From NCBI GenBank assembly GCA_947172645.1, contig CAMWBY010000012.1:62001-126000 (forward strand): a stretch of 64,000 nucleotides of DNA. The letters run 5' to 3'. This document shows, in pieces, positions 55,717 to 63,388 of this stretch. The DNA is from an uncultured Lachnospiraceae bacterium. Lineage in GTDB: Bacteria > Bacillota > Clostridia > Lachnospirales > Lachnospiraceae. The notes beneath the pieces were generated by a model that had not been told where the DNA came from, made no database searches, and saw nothing but the letters and a program-made list of their open reading frames with translations. The position numbers and the translations under genes were made by a program. Position 1 is the first letter of the stretch, and each line of letters begins with the position of its first letter.

Positions 55717-56359
55717 ATGACACCTCCACCTTATCCTCCGCTATACCCAGCGCCTGCGCAAAAAGTTTTCGGTATTCCTGTATGCTGGCGCTTTTATCCT
55801 CAGCCCTGTCCTGTTCCGTATCCTTCGTCCCGCCCTGTCCTACCGTAATTTTCTCAATAGATATCATCCGCCCCGCGCTGTCCGCCTCTTCCTCTTTGTC
55901 CGCCGCCTGTTCCCAAAGCACGACCTTGACACACCGGAAAACCGGCTCCGATTCTTCATATTCCGCCGGCATATTCCCTTGTCCGCCCTGCCTGTCCAAG
56001 TCGATTATCACATCCGTAACGCGGACTCCTTCATCCCCGATTATACGATTTAATCTTGATTTTATTTCTTCTTCAATTTGCTGCAAAGCCGTATCCGAAG
56101 CATGTCCAGGCATATACGGTACATCCTCTTGCCACTCCTGCGCCTGTCTTTCCATTTGCCGCGCCATCTGTTCGGACTGTGCCTGCCATCTCTGCATAAT
56201 ATCCCCGGACGATGACACAAAGGGAGCTATAAACATCAACAGCACTATAACGCCCGCTATCATCTTCATATACTTCTCATACTGCTTCCCCGCGGCAAAG
56301 TGTATCACGGTCTGGGCGGCAATCATAAAAATACCAATACGCTTCATATACTCCAACAT
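55700..56359 (-). CDS. spoIIIAF: Stage III sporulation protein AF
   Basis: A 219-residue membrane protein with two N-terminal helices and a soluble C-terminal domain (IEEEIKSRLNRIIGDEGVRVTDVI). The ATG at 56359 after AGGTGA gives the typical MLEYMKRIGIF; the frame continues to 56413. It starts 4 bases after the AE stop. Confidence 0.93.
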   Translation of the reverse strand: MLEYMKRIGIFMIAAQTVIHFAAGKQYEKYMKMIAGVIVLLMFIAPFVSSSGDIMQRWQAQSEQMARQMERQAQEWQEDVPYMPGHASDTALQQIEEEIKSRLNRIIGDEGVRVTDVIIDLDRQGGQGNMPAEYEESEPVFRCVKVVLWEQAADKEEEADSAGRMISIEKITVGQGGTKDTEQDRAEDKSASIQEYRKLFAQALGIAEDKVEVSYGGGR

Positions 56360-56363
56360 CGTC

Positions 56364-57431
56364 TCACCTGCCCCCGCTTGTCGTGTAGGTAATGACCGCA
56401 ATCTGAACCACAAACATTCCCACGCAGGACAACGCCATCTTCAAGAGCATGATGTTCCCGCTGCCCACACGGTTAGCACAGTTTGTCATCCGTTTGTCGC
56501 TGACGATTCCAATTAACGCAGCGCCAAGCTTAATCGCTCCCGCAAGCAGAAGAAGCTTTAACAGAGGTATGCAGCACAGTACAAGCAGTACAAGCGTTAT
56601 ATATAATCCGATACTGTTTTTGACAAGAACGGCGGAACCCAATACCATCTCGAACATTCCTTCTGTCAGTCCGCCAATCCCCGGAATTGCCGACATTGCT
56701 TTCTTAAGCGCCGACGACTGCAAAGAATCTATAACAGGAGATATCATTGCTTGCAGCATACTAAATCCTGTTATGCCTCCCAGCGTAAGCTTCATACTGA
56801 CACAAATCGCCTTGTCCGCCAGTTCCAGAAGAAGCGTCAGCTTCTCCTCCATCCATATGCCGTTTATCACTGTTAAAATCACATAGCCGTATATCCCTGG
56901 CAGTAGGATAGTCAAATACCCCCATTCTATCAGATAAATAATAAACAATAACACCTGGTAGTACACTGAGGCGGAGGCAATCCCCGATGCGCTGCCCACC
57001 GCAATCATATAAGTGGGAATATACAATTTCATAAAAGTAGTAACATTCTCCAATATTTCCTGCACCACTGCCACGCCCTGCGCAAAAGATTTAAGAAGTA
57101 CGGCAATCATTAACAGATAGACAAAATAAAAAGCAATGTCCGAAACTTGATGGTCCTGAAACAAGTCGGCAAAATTGGCAAAAACTGCCGCCACAATTCC
57201 CAGTACGAGAATGGTAAAAAATAACGTCTTGATTTCTCCTGTCTGTGAATGAAGCGCACCTGTTATTCCGCTGCACAACTCTTTCACAGCCTCCCACAGC
57301 CTTCCCTGCAGAATCAGCCCCATCACCCTTTGTCCGTCAAACGTATATTCCGGAAACAGACGTCCGAAATCATTTGTGACAGCATCCATTCCCATCTCAT
57401 CCCAAACCAGGCTGCTCCCATCTAATCCCAT
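56364..57431 (-). CDS. spoIIIAE: Stage III sporulation protein AE
   Basis: A 355-residue membrane protein with about seven helices, a channel component. IYLIEWGYLTILLPGIYGYVIL and IPGIGGLTEGMFEMVLGSAVLV match the family. The ATG at 57431 follows GGAGGAGGGG. Unlike the Bacillus protein of about 400 residues, no signal peptide is seen before the first soluble part; the 103 bases to spoIIIAD encode none in frame. Confidence 0.93.
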   Translation of the reverse strand: MGLDGSSLVWDEMGMDAVTNDFGRLFPEYTFDGQRVMGLILQGRLWEAVKELCSGITGALHSQTGEIKTLFFTILVLGIVAAVFANFADLFQDHQVSDIAFYFVYLLMIAVLLKSFAQGVAVVQEILENVTTFMKLYIPTYMIAVGSASGIASASVYYQVLLFIIYLIEWGYLTILLPGIYGYVILTVINGIWMEEKLTLLLELADKAICVSMKLTLGGITGFSMLQAMISPVIDSLQSSALKKAMSAIPGIGGLTEGMFEMVLGSAVLVKNSIGLYITLVLLVLCCIPLLKLLLLAGAIKLGAALIGIVSDKRMTNCANRVGSGNIMLLKMALSCVGMFVVQIAVITYTTSGGR

Positions 57432-57534
57432 ATAAATCCCCTCCTCCGCCACCATAGAGCCTCAGTTCAAATGCTTATCCCTTCCATGGCGGCATCATGC
57501 CTTGCTCCTGAAAATATCCGCCGGCCACCGGACG

Positions 57535-57921
57535 CTATCCGGCAAGCGACTGGATACTCTCAAGTAAAGCGAGCAGAACCGGCATACCGCTCAACAGGAT
57601 ATAAAGTTTGCCCACCATCTCAACTTGTCCTGCTATACCGCCATACCCTGCATCTTTGCATATTCCCGCGCAGAACTCACACGCATAGGTAGCTCCAACC
57701 GCCTTCAGCAGCAGAGTAATATAACTATAGTTATTTTCCAGGTAGCCGTGAAGCTGTCCCATGACGTCCAGAATCCCTTTGAAATACTGTACCGCGTATC
57801 CCAACACGACGAGGCACACCGCAATGCCCATATAGATGCCGTATTCCGCTTTATAACTTTTCAGAGGAACGGCAAGCAGTATTCCCACAATGCCTACCAT
57901 CCCAATCCTCACCATGTCCAC
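57535..57921 (-). CDS. spoIIIAD: Stage III sporulation protein AD
   Basis: A 128-residue membrane protein with about four helices. The family core GATYACEFCAGICKDAGYGGIAGQVEM is complete (about 80-106). It lies 22 bases after AC. Confidence 0.95.
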   Translation of the reverse strand: MDMVRIGMVGIVGILLAVPLKSYKAEYGIYMGIAVCLVVLGYAVQYFKGILDVMGQLHGYLENNYSYITLLLKAVGATYACEFCAGICKDAGYGGIAGQVEMVGKLYILLSGMPVLLALLESIQSLAG

Positions 57922-57943
57922 AGCGCTTCACCTCACATCTAAA

Positions 57944-58138
57944 TTATAGTGTAAATAGTTCCTGCACCATCACAAACAAGTCGTATATATAAGGAATAAT
58001 CCATGTTAAAACAAGAATTAATCCTGCAAGGCTGATTAGAAAAGCCTGCTCGTCCCTCCCGCTATGCTTTAAAACCTGATTTAATATCGTAACCAATATT
58101 CCCACCGCAGCAATCTTGAAAATTAGACTTACGCCCAT
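57944..58138 (-). CDS. spoIIIAC: Stage III sporulation protein AC
   Basis: A 64-residue protein with two membrane helices joined by HSGRDEQAFLISLAG, the family signature. It lies 22 bases after AB. Confidence 0.95.
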   Translation of the reverse strand: MGVSLIFKIAAVGILVTILNQVLKHSGRDEQAFLISLAGLILVLTWIIPYIYDLFVMVQELFTL

Positions 58139-58160
58139 CTCTCCTCCTTATGTATTCCCG

Positions 58161-58679
58161 CTACAAAAGCAAGATTGTTAAAAAAACACCCGTTAGGACA
58201 CTGACGCTGAGTATCATCCTGGATTTATTGTCATAATTATCCTCAGCCTGTCTGCATCTTCTGACCAGATAATCTATGGACTGCCCTATACTCTCCGCCT
58301 GTCTCTTCTCCTCCTTCGCCCCCAGATTTCGGGGTAGGTCTTTCAAAATGCTTTTCTCTTCGTCCGACAAGGGAATACCCTTTAACCATTGAATGGCCTG
58401 TTCTTCCCATACCCGGTCAAGGCATACGCCCCTTTCCTGTCCCATCTGCTCATAAATTTGTTTAAAATACACCCGATATGGCATGTCGCAGCATTCCGAC
58501 AAAGTCAGGCATATTTCAGGCATAGTATGTTTTCCATAACATATTTCATCCTGAATCCTCTTAATAATACGGATTAATTCCTTTAAATGCCGTATGCGGT
58601 TCTTTTCTTCCCCGATTTTGCCTGCGCCCCACCCCACACAGCCTGCCAAGATACACAATATTCCCGCTAACTTAAACAT
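58161..58679 (-). CDS. spoIIIAB: Stage III sporulation protein AB
   Basis: A 172-residue protein with a membrane helix at each end and a soluble helical middle (RHLKELIRIIKRIQDEICYG). AB resembles the GspF/PilC platform of type II secretion. It overlaps the AA stop by 13 bases. Confidence 0.94.
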   Translation of the reverse strand: MFKLAGILCILAGCVGWGAGKIGEEKNRIRHLKELIRIIKRIQDEICYGKHTMPEICLTLSECCDMPYRVYFKQIYEQMGQERGVCLDRVWEEQAIQWLKGIPLSDEEKSILKDLPRNLGAKEEKRQAESIGQSIDYLVRRCRQAEDNYDNKSRMILSVSVLTGVFLTILLL

Positions 58680-59617
58680 TTTCTTCCTTCTTCGTCATAG
58701 ATGCCTTCCGTCTCGCAGTATCCATTTACTCTCGTTAATACCAGATAACGGTCAAACAGTCTGTCCTCTATCACATTACGCATGTATTTTTTCTGTCTCA
58801 CTTCTTCCAGGGAACTTCCGTGAACCGTTGCAATCAGCCTGCTGCCGCAGCCGCTCGCCATCTGTAAGGCCCATATATCTCCCTCGTCCCCCAACTCATC
58901 CACCGCAAGGACCCTGGGCGCCATAGAGCGGATAAGCATCATCATGCCTTCTTTCTTCGGGCAGCCGTCAAGCACGTCCGTCCGGATTCCCACATCATTC
59001 TGGGCGATTCCCAAATAACTTCCGGCAATCTCCGAACGTTCATCCACCACACTGACATTCACGCCTCTTCCATATCGTGTGCCGTTGGAGACATTCCTGA
59101 TAATATCGCGCAGCATGGTTGTCTTACCGCAGCCCGGCGGTGAAATCAGGAGCGTATTGCGTATATGCCCTTTTTCGTCATACAGGCACGGAAGAACATC
59201 GTCGGATACGCCTTTGATTTCATGCGCTACACGAATATTTAAATAACGTATGTATTTTATATTCCGCACTCTGTTTCCTTCTTCCATAATCACCTGCCCT
59301 GACAATCCTACGCGATGTCCCCCCTGTATCGTCAGAAACCCCTGACGTATCTCATCAGCAAAAGCATAGACAGAATATTGGCACAAGTGCTTCAAAACAG
59401 CCTCCAATTCTTCCGGAGATGTTCCCGCCTCCCGCGGCGGCCTGTCCAACAATCTGCCCGTCCCATCCACAAACCATTCCCTGTTATCAATGAGCACGGC
59501 CGCCGGACTGTTTACCCGCATCCTAATCTCCTGCAGCCCATCCGCCCGTTCTGCGGTCGCCTGCCATCTGGCACGCATATGTTCCGGAAACATATAGAGC
59601 ACTTCTTCCTTCTTCAT
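58667..59617 (-). CDS. spoIIIAA: Stage III sporulation protein AA (ATPase)
   Basis: A 316-residue AAA-type ATPase of the secretion-ATPase class. Walker A is LLISPPGCGKTTMLRD; LAVDELGDEGDIWAL is Walker B. It powers the channel between mother cell and forespore. The ATG at 59617 has AGGGG eight bases upstream. It opens the spoIIIAA-AH operon behind a sigma-E-like promoter. Confidence 0.96.
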   Translation of the reverse strand: MKKEEVLYMFPEHMRARWQATAERADGLQEIRMRVNSPAAVLIDNREWFVDGTGRLLDRPPREAGTSPEELEAVLKHLCQYSVYAFADEIRQGFLTIQGGHRVGLSGQVIMEEGNRVRNIKYIRYLNIRVAHEIKGVSDDVLPCLYDEKGHIRNTLLISPPGCGKTTMLRDIIRNVSNGTRYGRGVNVSVVDERSEIAGSYLGIAQNDVGIRTDVLDGCPKKEGMMMLIRSMAPRVLAVDELGDEGDIWALQMASGCGSRLIATVHGSSLEEVRQKKYMRNVIEDRLFDRYLVLTRVNGYCETEGIYDEEGRKCLS

Positions 59618-59636
59618 CCCCATCACCCCTTATCTC

Positions 59637-59664
59637 AATATATGAGTCTTTGTCCAGGATATGC
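59637..59664 (-). promoter_or_regulatory. Sigma-E-like promoter of the spoIIIA operon
   Basis: On the minus strand GCATATC (59664-59658), a 13-base spacer and CATATATT (59644-59637), close to the Bacillus sigma-E consensus (-35 GMATATT, -10 CATACAMT). It lies about 20 bases before the spoIIIAA ATG, as expected for a mother-cell gene. Confidence 0.65.
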
Positions 59665-59705
59665 ATAAGAATCAAAAGAGAAACTTATTTCCATAGGCAG
59701 GCCCG

Positions 59706-59755
59706 CGTATAATCGAGTAGGGAAGATTTCTTCCTCTGGGTGCCCGTGCGCATAA
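59706..59755 (-). repeat. Terminator-associated 50-bp repeat, copy A
   Basis: Fifty bases match the copy at 62812-62861 with about ten differences and no gaps. Both contain the palindromic core GGGAAGA-TT-TCTTCC. Copy A lies just past the terminator of the trpXYZ operon on the minus strand. Confidence 0.75.
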
Positions 59756-59761
59756 CCAAAA

Positions 59762-59791
59762 ACGGTTGGTACATTCTCTTGTACCAACCGT
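59762..59791 (-). terminator. Terminator of the TrpXYZ operon
   Basis: A perfect 11-bp stem (59762-59772 with 59781-59791) is followed by TTTTT on the minus strand, 39 bases after the ATPase stop. Confidence 0.9.
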
Positions 59792-59829
59792 CTTGAATCA
59801 TTCTTCCTGTATCCTTCTATAACCGCCGT

Positions 59830-60630
59830 CTATGACAGCAGTATTCTGTCGTTATCAAGCTGTTTGCCCGCCTGTTTCTTAAATTCCATTAACAAGTCGT
59901 CCACCGTCATCTTCTCCCGCTCCGCACCCTGTACATCCAACACGATGTGGCCGCCATCCATCATGAGCGTCCTGTTCCCGAGTTCCAAGGCCTGATGCAT
60001 GTTGTGCGTCACCATAAGACATGTAATCTTACGCTGCGCGATAATCTTGCGTGTAAGCCCCAACACCTTCTCCGCCGTCGCCGGGTCGAGGGCTGCCGTA
60101 TGTTCATCAAGGAGCAAAATCTTCGGCGTTACCATGGTCGCCATTAGCAGTGTAAGCGCCTGTCTTTGACCTCCTGACAAAAGCCCTACAGGCTGCCTCA
60201 TACGGTCTTCCAGCCCCATGTCAAGCTGTGAAAGCTGTTCCCTGAACATCTGCTTCTCCTTGCCGCTGATGCGGCTGAAAAAAGCATGGGCGGCCGTGGA
60301 CGCGCGCAGATAGGCAAGCGCCATATTTTCCTCAATGGTCATATGCGGCGCCGAACCTTTCATAGGGTCCTGGAACAAATGTCCAATCTCCTTACTCCTG
60401 ATATGTTCTTTACGGTAGGTAATGTCTTCCCCCGCCAGGATAATCTGTCCTTCATCCACATAGAACGAACCCGTGATTGCATTAAATAAGGTAGACTTCC
60501 CCGCACCGTTGCTGCCCACGATGGTTGCGAAATCCCCATCCGCCAATTCCAGGCTTACATGGTTTAGCGCCTTTTTCTCATTTACAGTTCCCGGATTAAA
60601 AGTCTTGGAAATATTCTTCAATGTCAGCAT
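59830..60630 (-). CDS. ABC transporter ATP-binding protein, TrpZ type
   Basis: A 266-residue ATPase. Walker A is GSNGAGKSTLFN, the signature LLSGGQRQ, Walker B ILLLDEHTAAL. HLFQDPMKGSAPHMTIEENM places it in the COG1101 group, the partner of TrpX/TrpY-type importers. Its start overlaps the permease stop by 7 bases. Confidence 0.92.
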   Translation of the reverse strand: MLTLKNISKTFNPGTVNEKKALNHVSLELADGDFATIVGSNGAGKSTLFNAITGSFYVDEGQIILAGEDITYRKEHIRSKEIGHLFQDPMKGSAPHMTIEENMALAYLRASTAAHAFFSRISGKEKQMFREQLSQLDMGLEDRMRQPVGLLSGGQRQALTLLMATMVTPKILLLDEHTAALDPATAEKVLGLTRKIIAQRKITCLMVTHNMHQALELGNRTLMMDGGHIVLDVQGAEREKMTVDDLLMEFKKQAGKQLDNDRILLS

Positions 60631-61580
60631 AAACCGTCACCGTCCTCTCCTGCCTTACCGCCAGCCTTAAGAGGCAACCGCCGCGTCTTATAGAATGACG
60701 CCTGCCCTTTCAGGTAGGGGAACGCTATCGCAAAGGCAACAATCAACGCGGAAACCAGTTTCAAACATTCCGCCGGAACGCTCAGACGGAGGGCAACCGC
60801 CACGATAAAACGGTACAGGCAGCTTCCCAGGATGACGCCCACGACTCTCTTGAACATACCGCCTTTTCCGATAATTGTCTCACCGATAATCAGACTGGCA
60901 AGGGCTATCGTCACCATGCCCGTACCCAGATTAATATCGCAAGACTTCTGATACTGCGCCAGAATCACACCGGACAAAGCGGTCAGCGAATTGGACACAC
61001 ACAGCCCTACCGTAATCGTAAACACCGGATTGATGCTGGAAGCCCTCACCATATGCTCGTTGTCGCCTGTAGCACGGATGGACAGCCCAAGCCTTGTATT
61101 GAGAAACCACGCTAAAACCAGGCCCACAAACAATACCACCGCAGCCACAATCAATATCTTATACCAATCCCCATACCACTGGGCATCAGACAAATCTTTC
61201 GCGAGCATAAATACCGTATCGCATCCAAAAAGATTCACGTTGGAAGAAAAGTCCATCACCGCGATGTTGACCGTATACAGCCCCGTATTGACAATAATGC
61301 CGGCGAGGATGGATGGTACGCCCATCCTCGTCTGCAAAAAAGCCGTCACGAAACCGGAACACACACCTGCCGCCATAGCCGCGGGAAAAGCAAGAAACGG
61401 GTGTCCCGATATGGTTACCATGGCGCCCACGGCACAGCCTAACGTGAAGCAGCCGTCCGTGGATAAGTCCGCTATATTTAAGATGCTAAAAGAAATAAAC
61501 AGTGCAAGCGCCACCAACGAATAGATGCATCCAAGCTCAAGCGCGCTCTGTACGATTGAAAAAGTAAATATCGCTTCCAT
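60624..61580 (-). CDS. ABC transporter permease, TrpY type
   Basis: A 318-residue membrane protein with 8-10 helices. GCIYSLVALALFISFSILNIADLSTDG and IRATGDNEHMVRASSIN are typical of COG4120 permeases, related to the branched-chain amino acid permease class. It lies 17 bases after the binding-protein gene. Confidence 0.92.
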   Translation of the reverse strand: MEAIFTFSIVQSALELGCIYSLVALALFISFSILNIADLSTDGCFTLGCAVGAMVTISGHPFLAFPAAMAAGVCSGFVTAFLQTRMGVPSILAGIIVNTGLYTVNIAVMDFSSNVNLFGCDTVFMLAKDLSDAQWYGDWYKILIVAAVVLFVGLVLAWFLNTRLGLSIRATGDNEHMVRASSINPVFTITVGLCVSNSLTALSGVILAQYQKSCDINLGTGMVTIALASLIIGETIIGKGGMFKRVVGVILGSCLYRFIVAVALRLSVPAECLKLVSALIVAFAIAFPYLKGQASFYKTRRLPLKAGGKAGEDGDGLC

Positions 61581-61597
61581 GAAACCCTCTCTGCCTT

Positions 61598-62743
61598 TTA
61601 TTCAAATTCTTCCGCCGTAACGATTTCCCTCAGTTCTGTGCACATATCCGCAAACATGCTGTAATCCAAGCCGATTCCTTCCGCAGTTTCCGTATTCACC
61701 GTTGCGATACCATTATCCAGGGTGACAACCGCCGTGGACGCCGGGTCAGCGCCGTTCACAAGAATCTCTACAACCATGTCCGCCGTAGCCGTGCCCAACT
61801 CCTCATAATTTACGCCGTAACCTAAGAATGCTCCATTCAATGCAAAGGAATCCGCCCCGCCGTAATGAGGCACGCCGGCCTCAATAAATTTCTCATAAAT
61901 AGCCAGTTCAGCCGTCATAACCGTATTGTCCGTGGGTGTGAAGACTGCCTCCGCACCGCCGGCAATCAAAGCGTCCGCCGCCAAGGATACTTCATCATTG
62001 GTCGTACCTGTCTTCTCTATTACCTCTATGCCTTTGTCCGCACAGTAAGCTTTCGCCGCCTCAACGGGCGCCTTGGAAGAATCTTCGCTCTTGCTGTAGA
62101 GCAAACCGATTTTCTTAATCTCCGGGTTCGCGGCAACAATCAAATCCATAATTGCCTCGGTATTAAGCGAATCGGACGTTCCTGTGATATTGGAGCCCGG
62201 CGCGTCCATGCTCTCCACAAGCCCCGCCCCTACAGGGTCGGACACTGCCGAGAATACAACCGGTATCTGGTTATCTTCCGTGGCATTCTGCATAATCATC
62301 GCCGCAGGCGTTGCAATCGGCACAATGACGTCCACCTCCGACGCAACCAGTTCTGTGGCAATCTGGTTCAGCACCGTAGCATCCGCCTGGCCATTATATG
62401 TGTAATCGCCATAATCAAAAGTAACTCCTAATTCCGCCGCCTTGGCGTCAAGCTCTTTCTCGATTGACGCTTCAATCTGATTTAAAGACGCATCGTCTAC
62501 AAACTGTACGATACCTACCTTATAAACCGCGCCCTCTGCTCCTGCGTCTTCTGCTTTTTCTTCCGAAGCATTCTCTTCCGTCCCGTCCGCCGACTCATCC
62601 GCCGTATCCTGCGCCTCATCTGCGCCTGCATCCTGGCCGGATGTCTCACTGCCCTGCGCCTGGCCACTCTCATTGCCGCATCCGCCAAGCATTGTTACTG
62701 TCACCGCCGCTGCCAAAAATAATGCTGCTGTCTTTTTCTTCAT
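61598..62743 (-). CDS. ABC transporter substrate-binding lipoprotein, TrpX type
   Basis: A 381-residue lipoprotein (lipobox LGGC) with an acidic Ala/Glu linker and the COG2984 (ABC_sub_bind) domain: YKVGIVQFVDDASLNQI, VDVIVPIATPAAMIMQNAT, PVVFSAVSDPVGAGLVES, GLLYSKSEDSS. The T-box with Trp specifier upstream points to tryptophan or a precursor as ligand. The ATG at 62743 follows GGAGG; the frame's upstream ATG at 62758 overlaps that site. Confidence 0.92.
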   Translation of the reverse strand: MKKKTAALFLAAAVTVTMLGGCGNESGQAQGSETSGQDAGADEAQDTADESADGTEENASEEKAEDAGAEGAVYKVGIVQFVDDASLNQIEASIEKELDAKAAELGVTFDYGDYTYNGQADATVLNQIATELVASEVDVIVPIATPAAMIMQNATEDNQIPVVFSAVSDPVGAGLVESMDAPGSNITGTSDSLNTEAIMDLIVAANPEIKKIGLLYSKSEDSSKAPVEAAKAYCADKGIEVIEKTGTTNDEVSLAADALIAGGAEAVFTPTDNTVMTAELAIYEKFIEAGVPHYGGADSFALNGAFLGYGVNYEELGTATADMVVEILVNGADPASTAVVTLDNGIATVNTETAEGIGLDYSMFADMCTELREIVTAEEFE

Positions 62744-62811
62744 AATCTTCTCCTCCATTTTAAAATATTAATGTAACTGACACACAAAACCTGATTCTCT
62801 CTGCATGGGGC

Positions 62812-62861
62812 CGTACAATCGAGCAGGGAAGATTTCTTCCCATATGCGGGCGTGCGCATAA
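62812..62861 (-). repeat. Terminator-associated 50-bp repeat, copy B
   Basis: Second copy of the repeat at 59706-59755, here between the T-box terminator and the trpX-type gene, so it lies in the 5' leader of the operon mRNA. The core palindrome is GGGAAGA-TT-TCTTCCC. Confidence 0.75.
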
Positions 62862-63180
62862 AAAAACGCCCCAGACAAATTATCTGAGACGGTAATAAAC
62901 CAATGTTATTATCGCGGTACCACTCAACTTGACGCACCCAAAGACGACGTCCACCTCTCTTCACATACAAACAACGTTCATCGCTTATATATGCCGCATG
63001 GATAACGGGTACGGTTCCCGCCGGCGCCTACTGTCATTTCAGGCCGGCCTCGAAAGCCCATTCACAACAATCCCTGTGCCGCATTCCACCGACCGCGGCT
63101 CTCTGTAACAGATTCCTTGTTCCTACTACTCTTTCTCACAGGTTTCTTATTTGATTCACATAACGCGTATCATTTACATT
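62860..63180 (-). promoter_or_regulatory. T-box leader, tryptophan-type specifier
   Basis: On the minus strand this leader has Stem I with AGAGAGCC and the distal loop GGTGGAA, a specifier-loop region GTGAA-TGG-GCTTTCGAG with the codon UGG (63060-63058), the T-box antiterminator sequence GAGTGGTACCGCG (near 62925-62913), and a terminator (stem 62891-62881 with 62877-62867, then seven T). Uncharged tRNA-Trp should favour antitermination and expression of the downstream transporter. The specifier assignment is my alignment by eye. Confidence 0.88.
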
Positions 63181-63186
63181 TTCTAT

Positions 63187-63215
63187 ACAATAATCTATCT
63201 TTGAAGAAATGTCAA
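63187..63215 (-). promoter_or_regulatory. Promoter of the T-box/TrpXYZ operon
   Basis: On the minus strand perfect TTGACA (63215-63210), a 17-base spacer and TATTGT (63192-63187), just before the T-box leader. Confidence 0.75.
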
Positions 63216-63388
63216 TACCCAATTTATGCAAAATTTTACACGATGTGCCTGTCCGTTTCTCATAAGCGTCATAACATTTCCATAAGATTCCTTTGATATT
63301 CTCTTAAAAATTCCCGAAAGCTCTGGCAATTTCTTCTCAAAAAGGGTAGAATACATCTAGTATGAATCAAAAAGGGGCTGTTATTATT

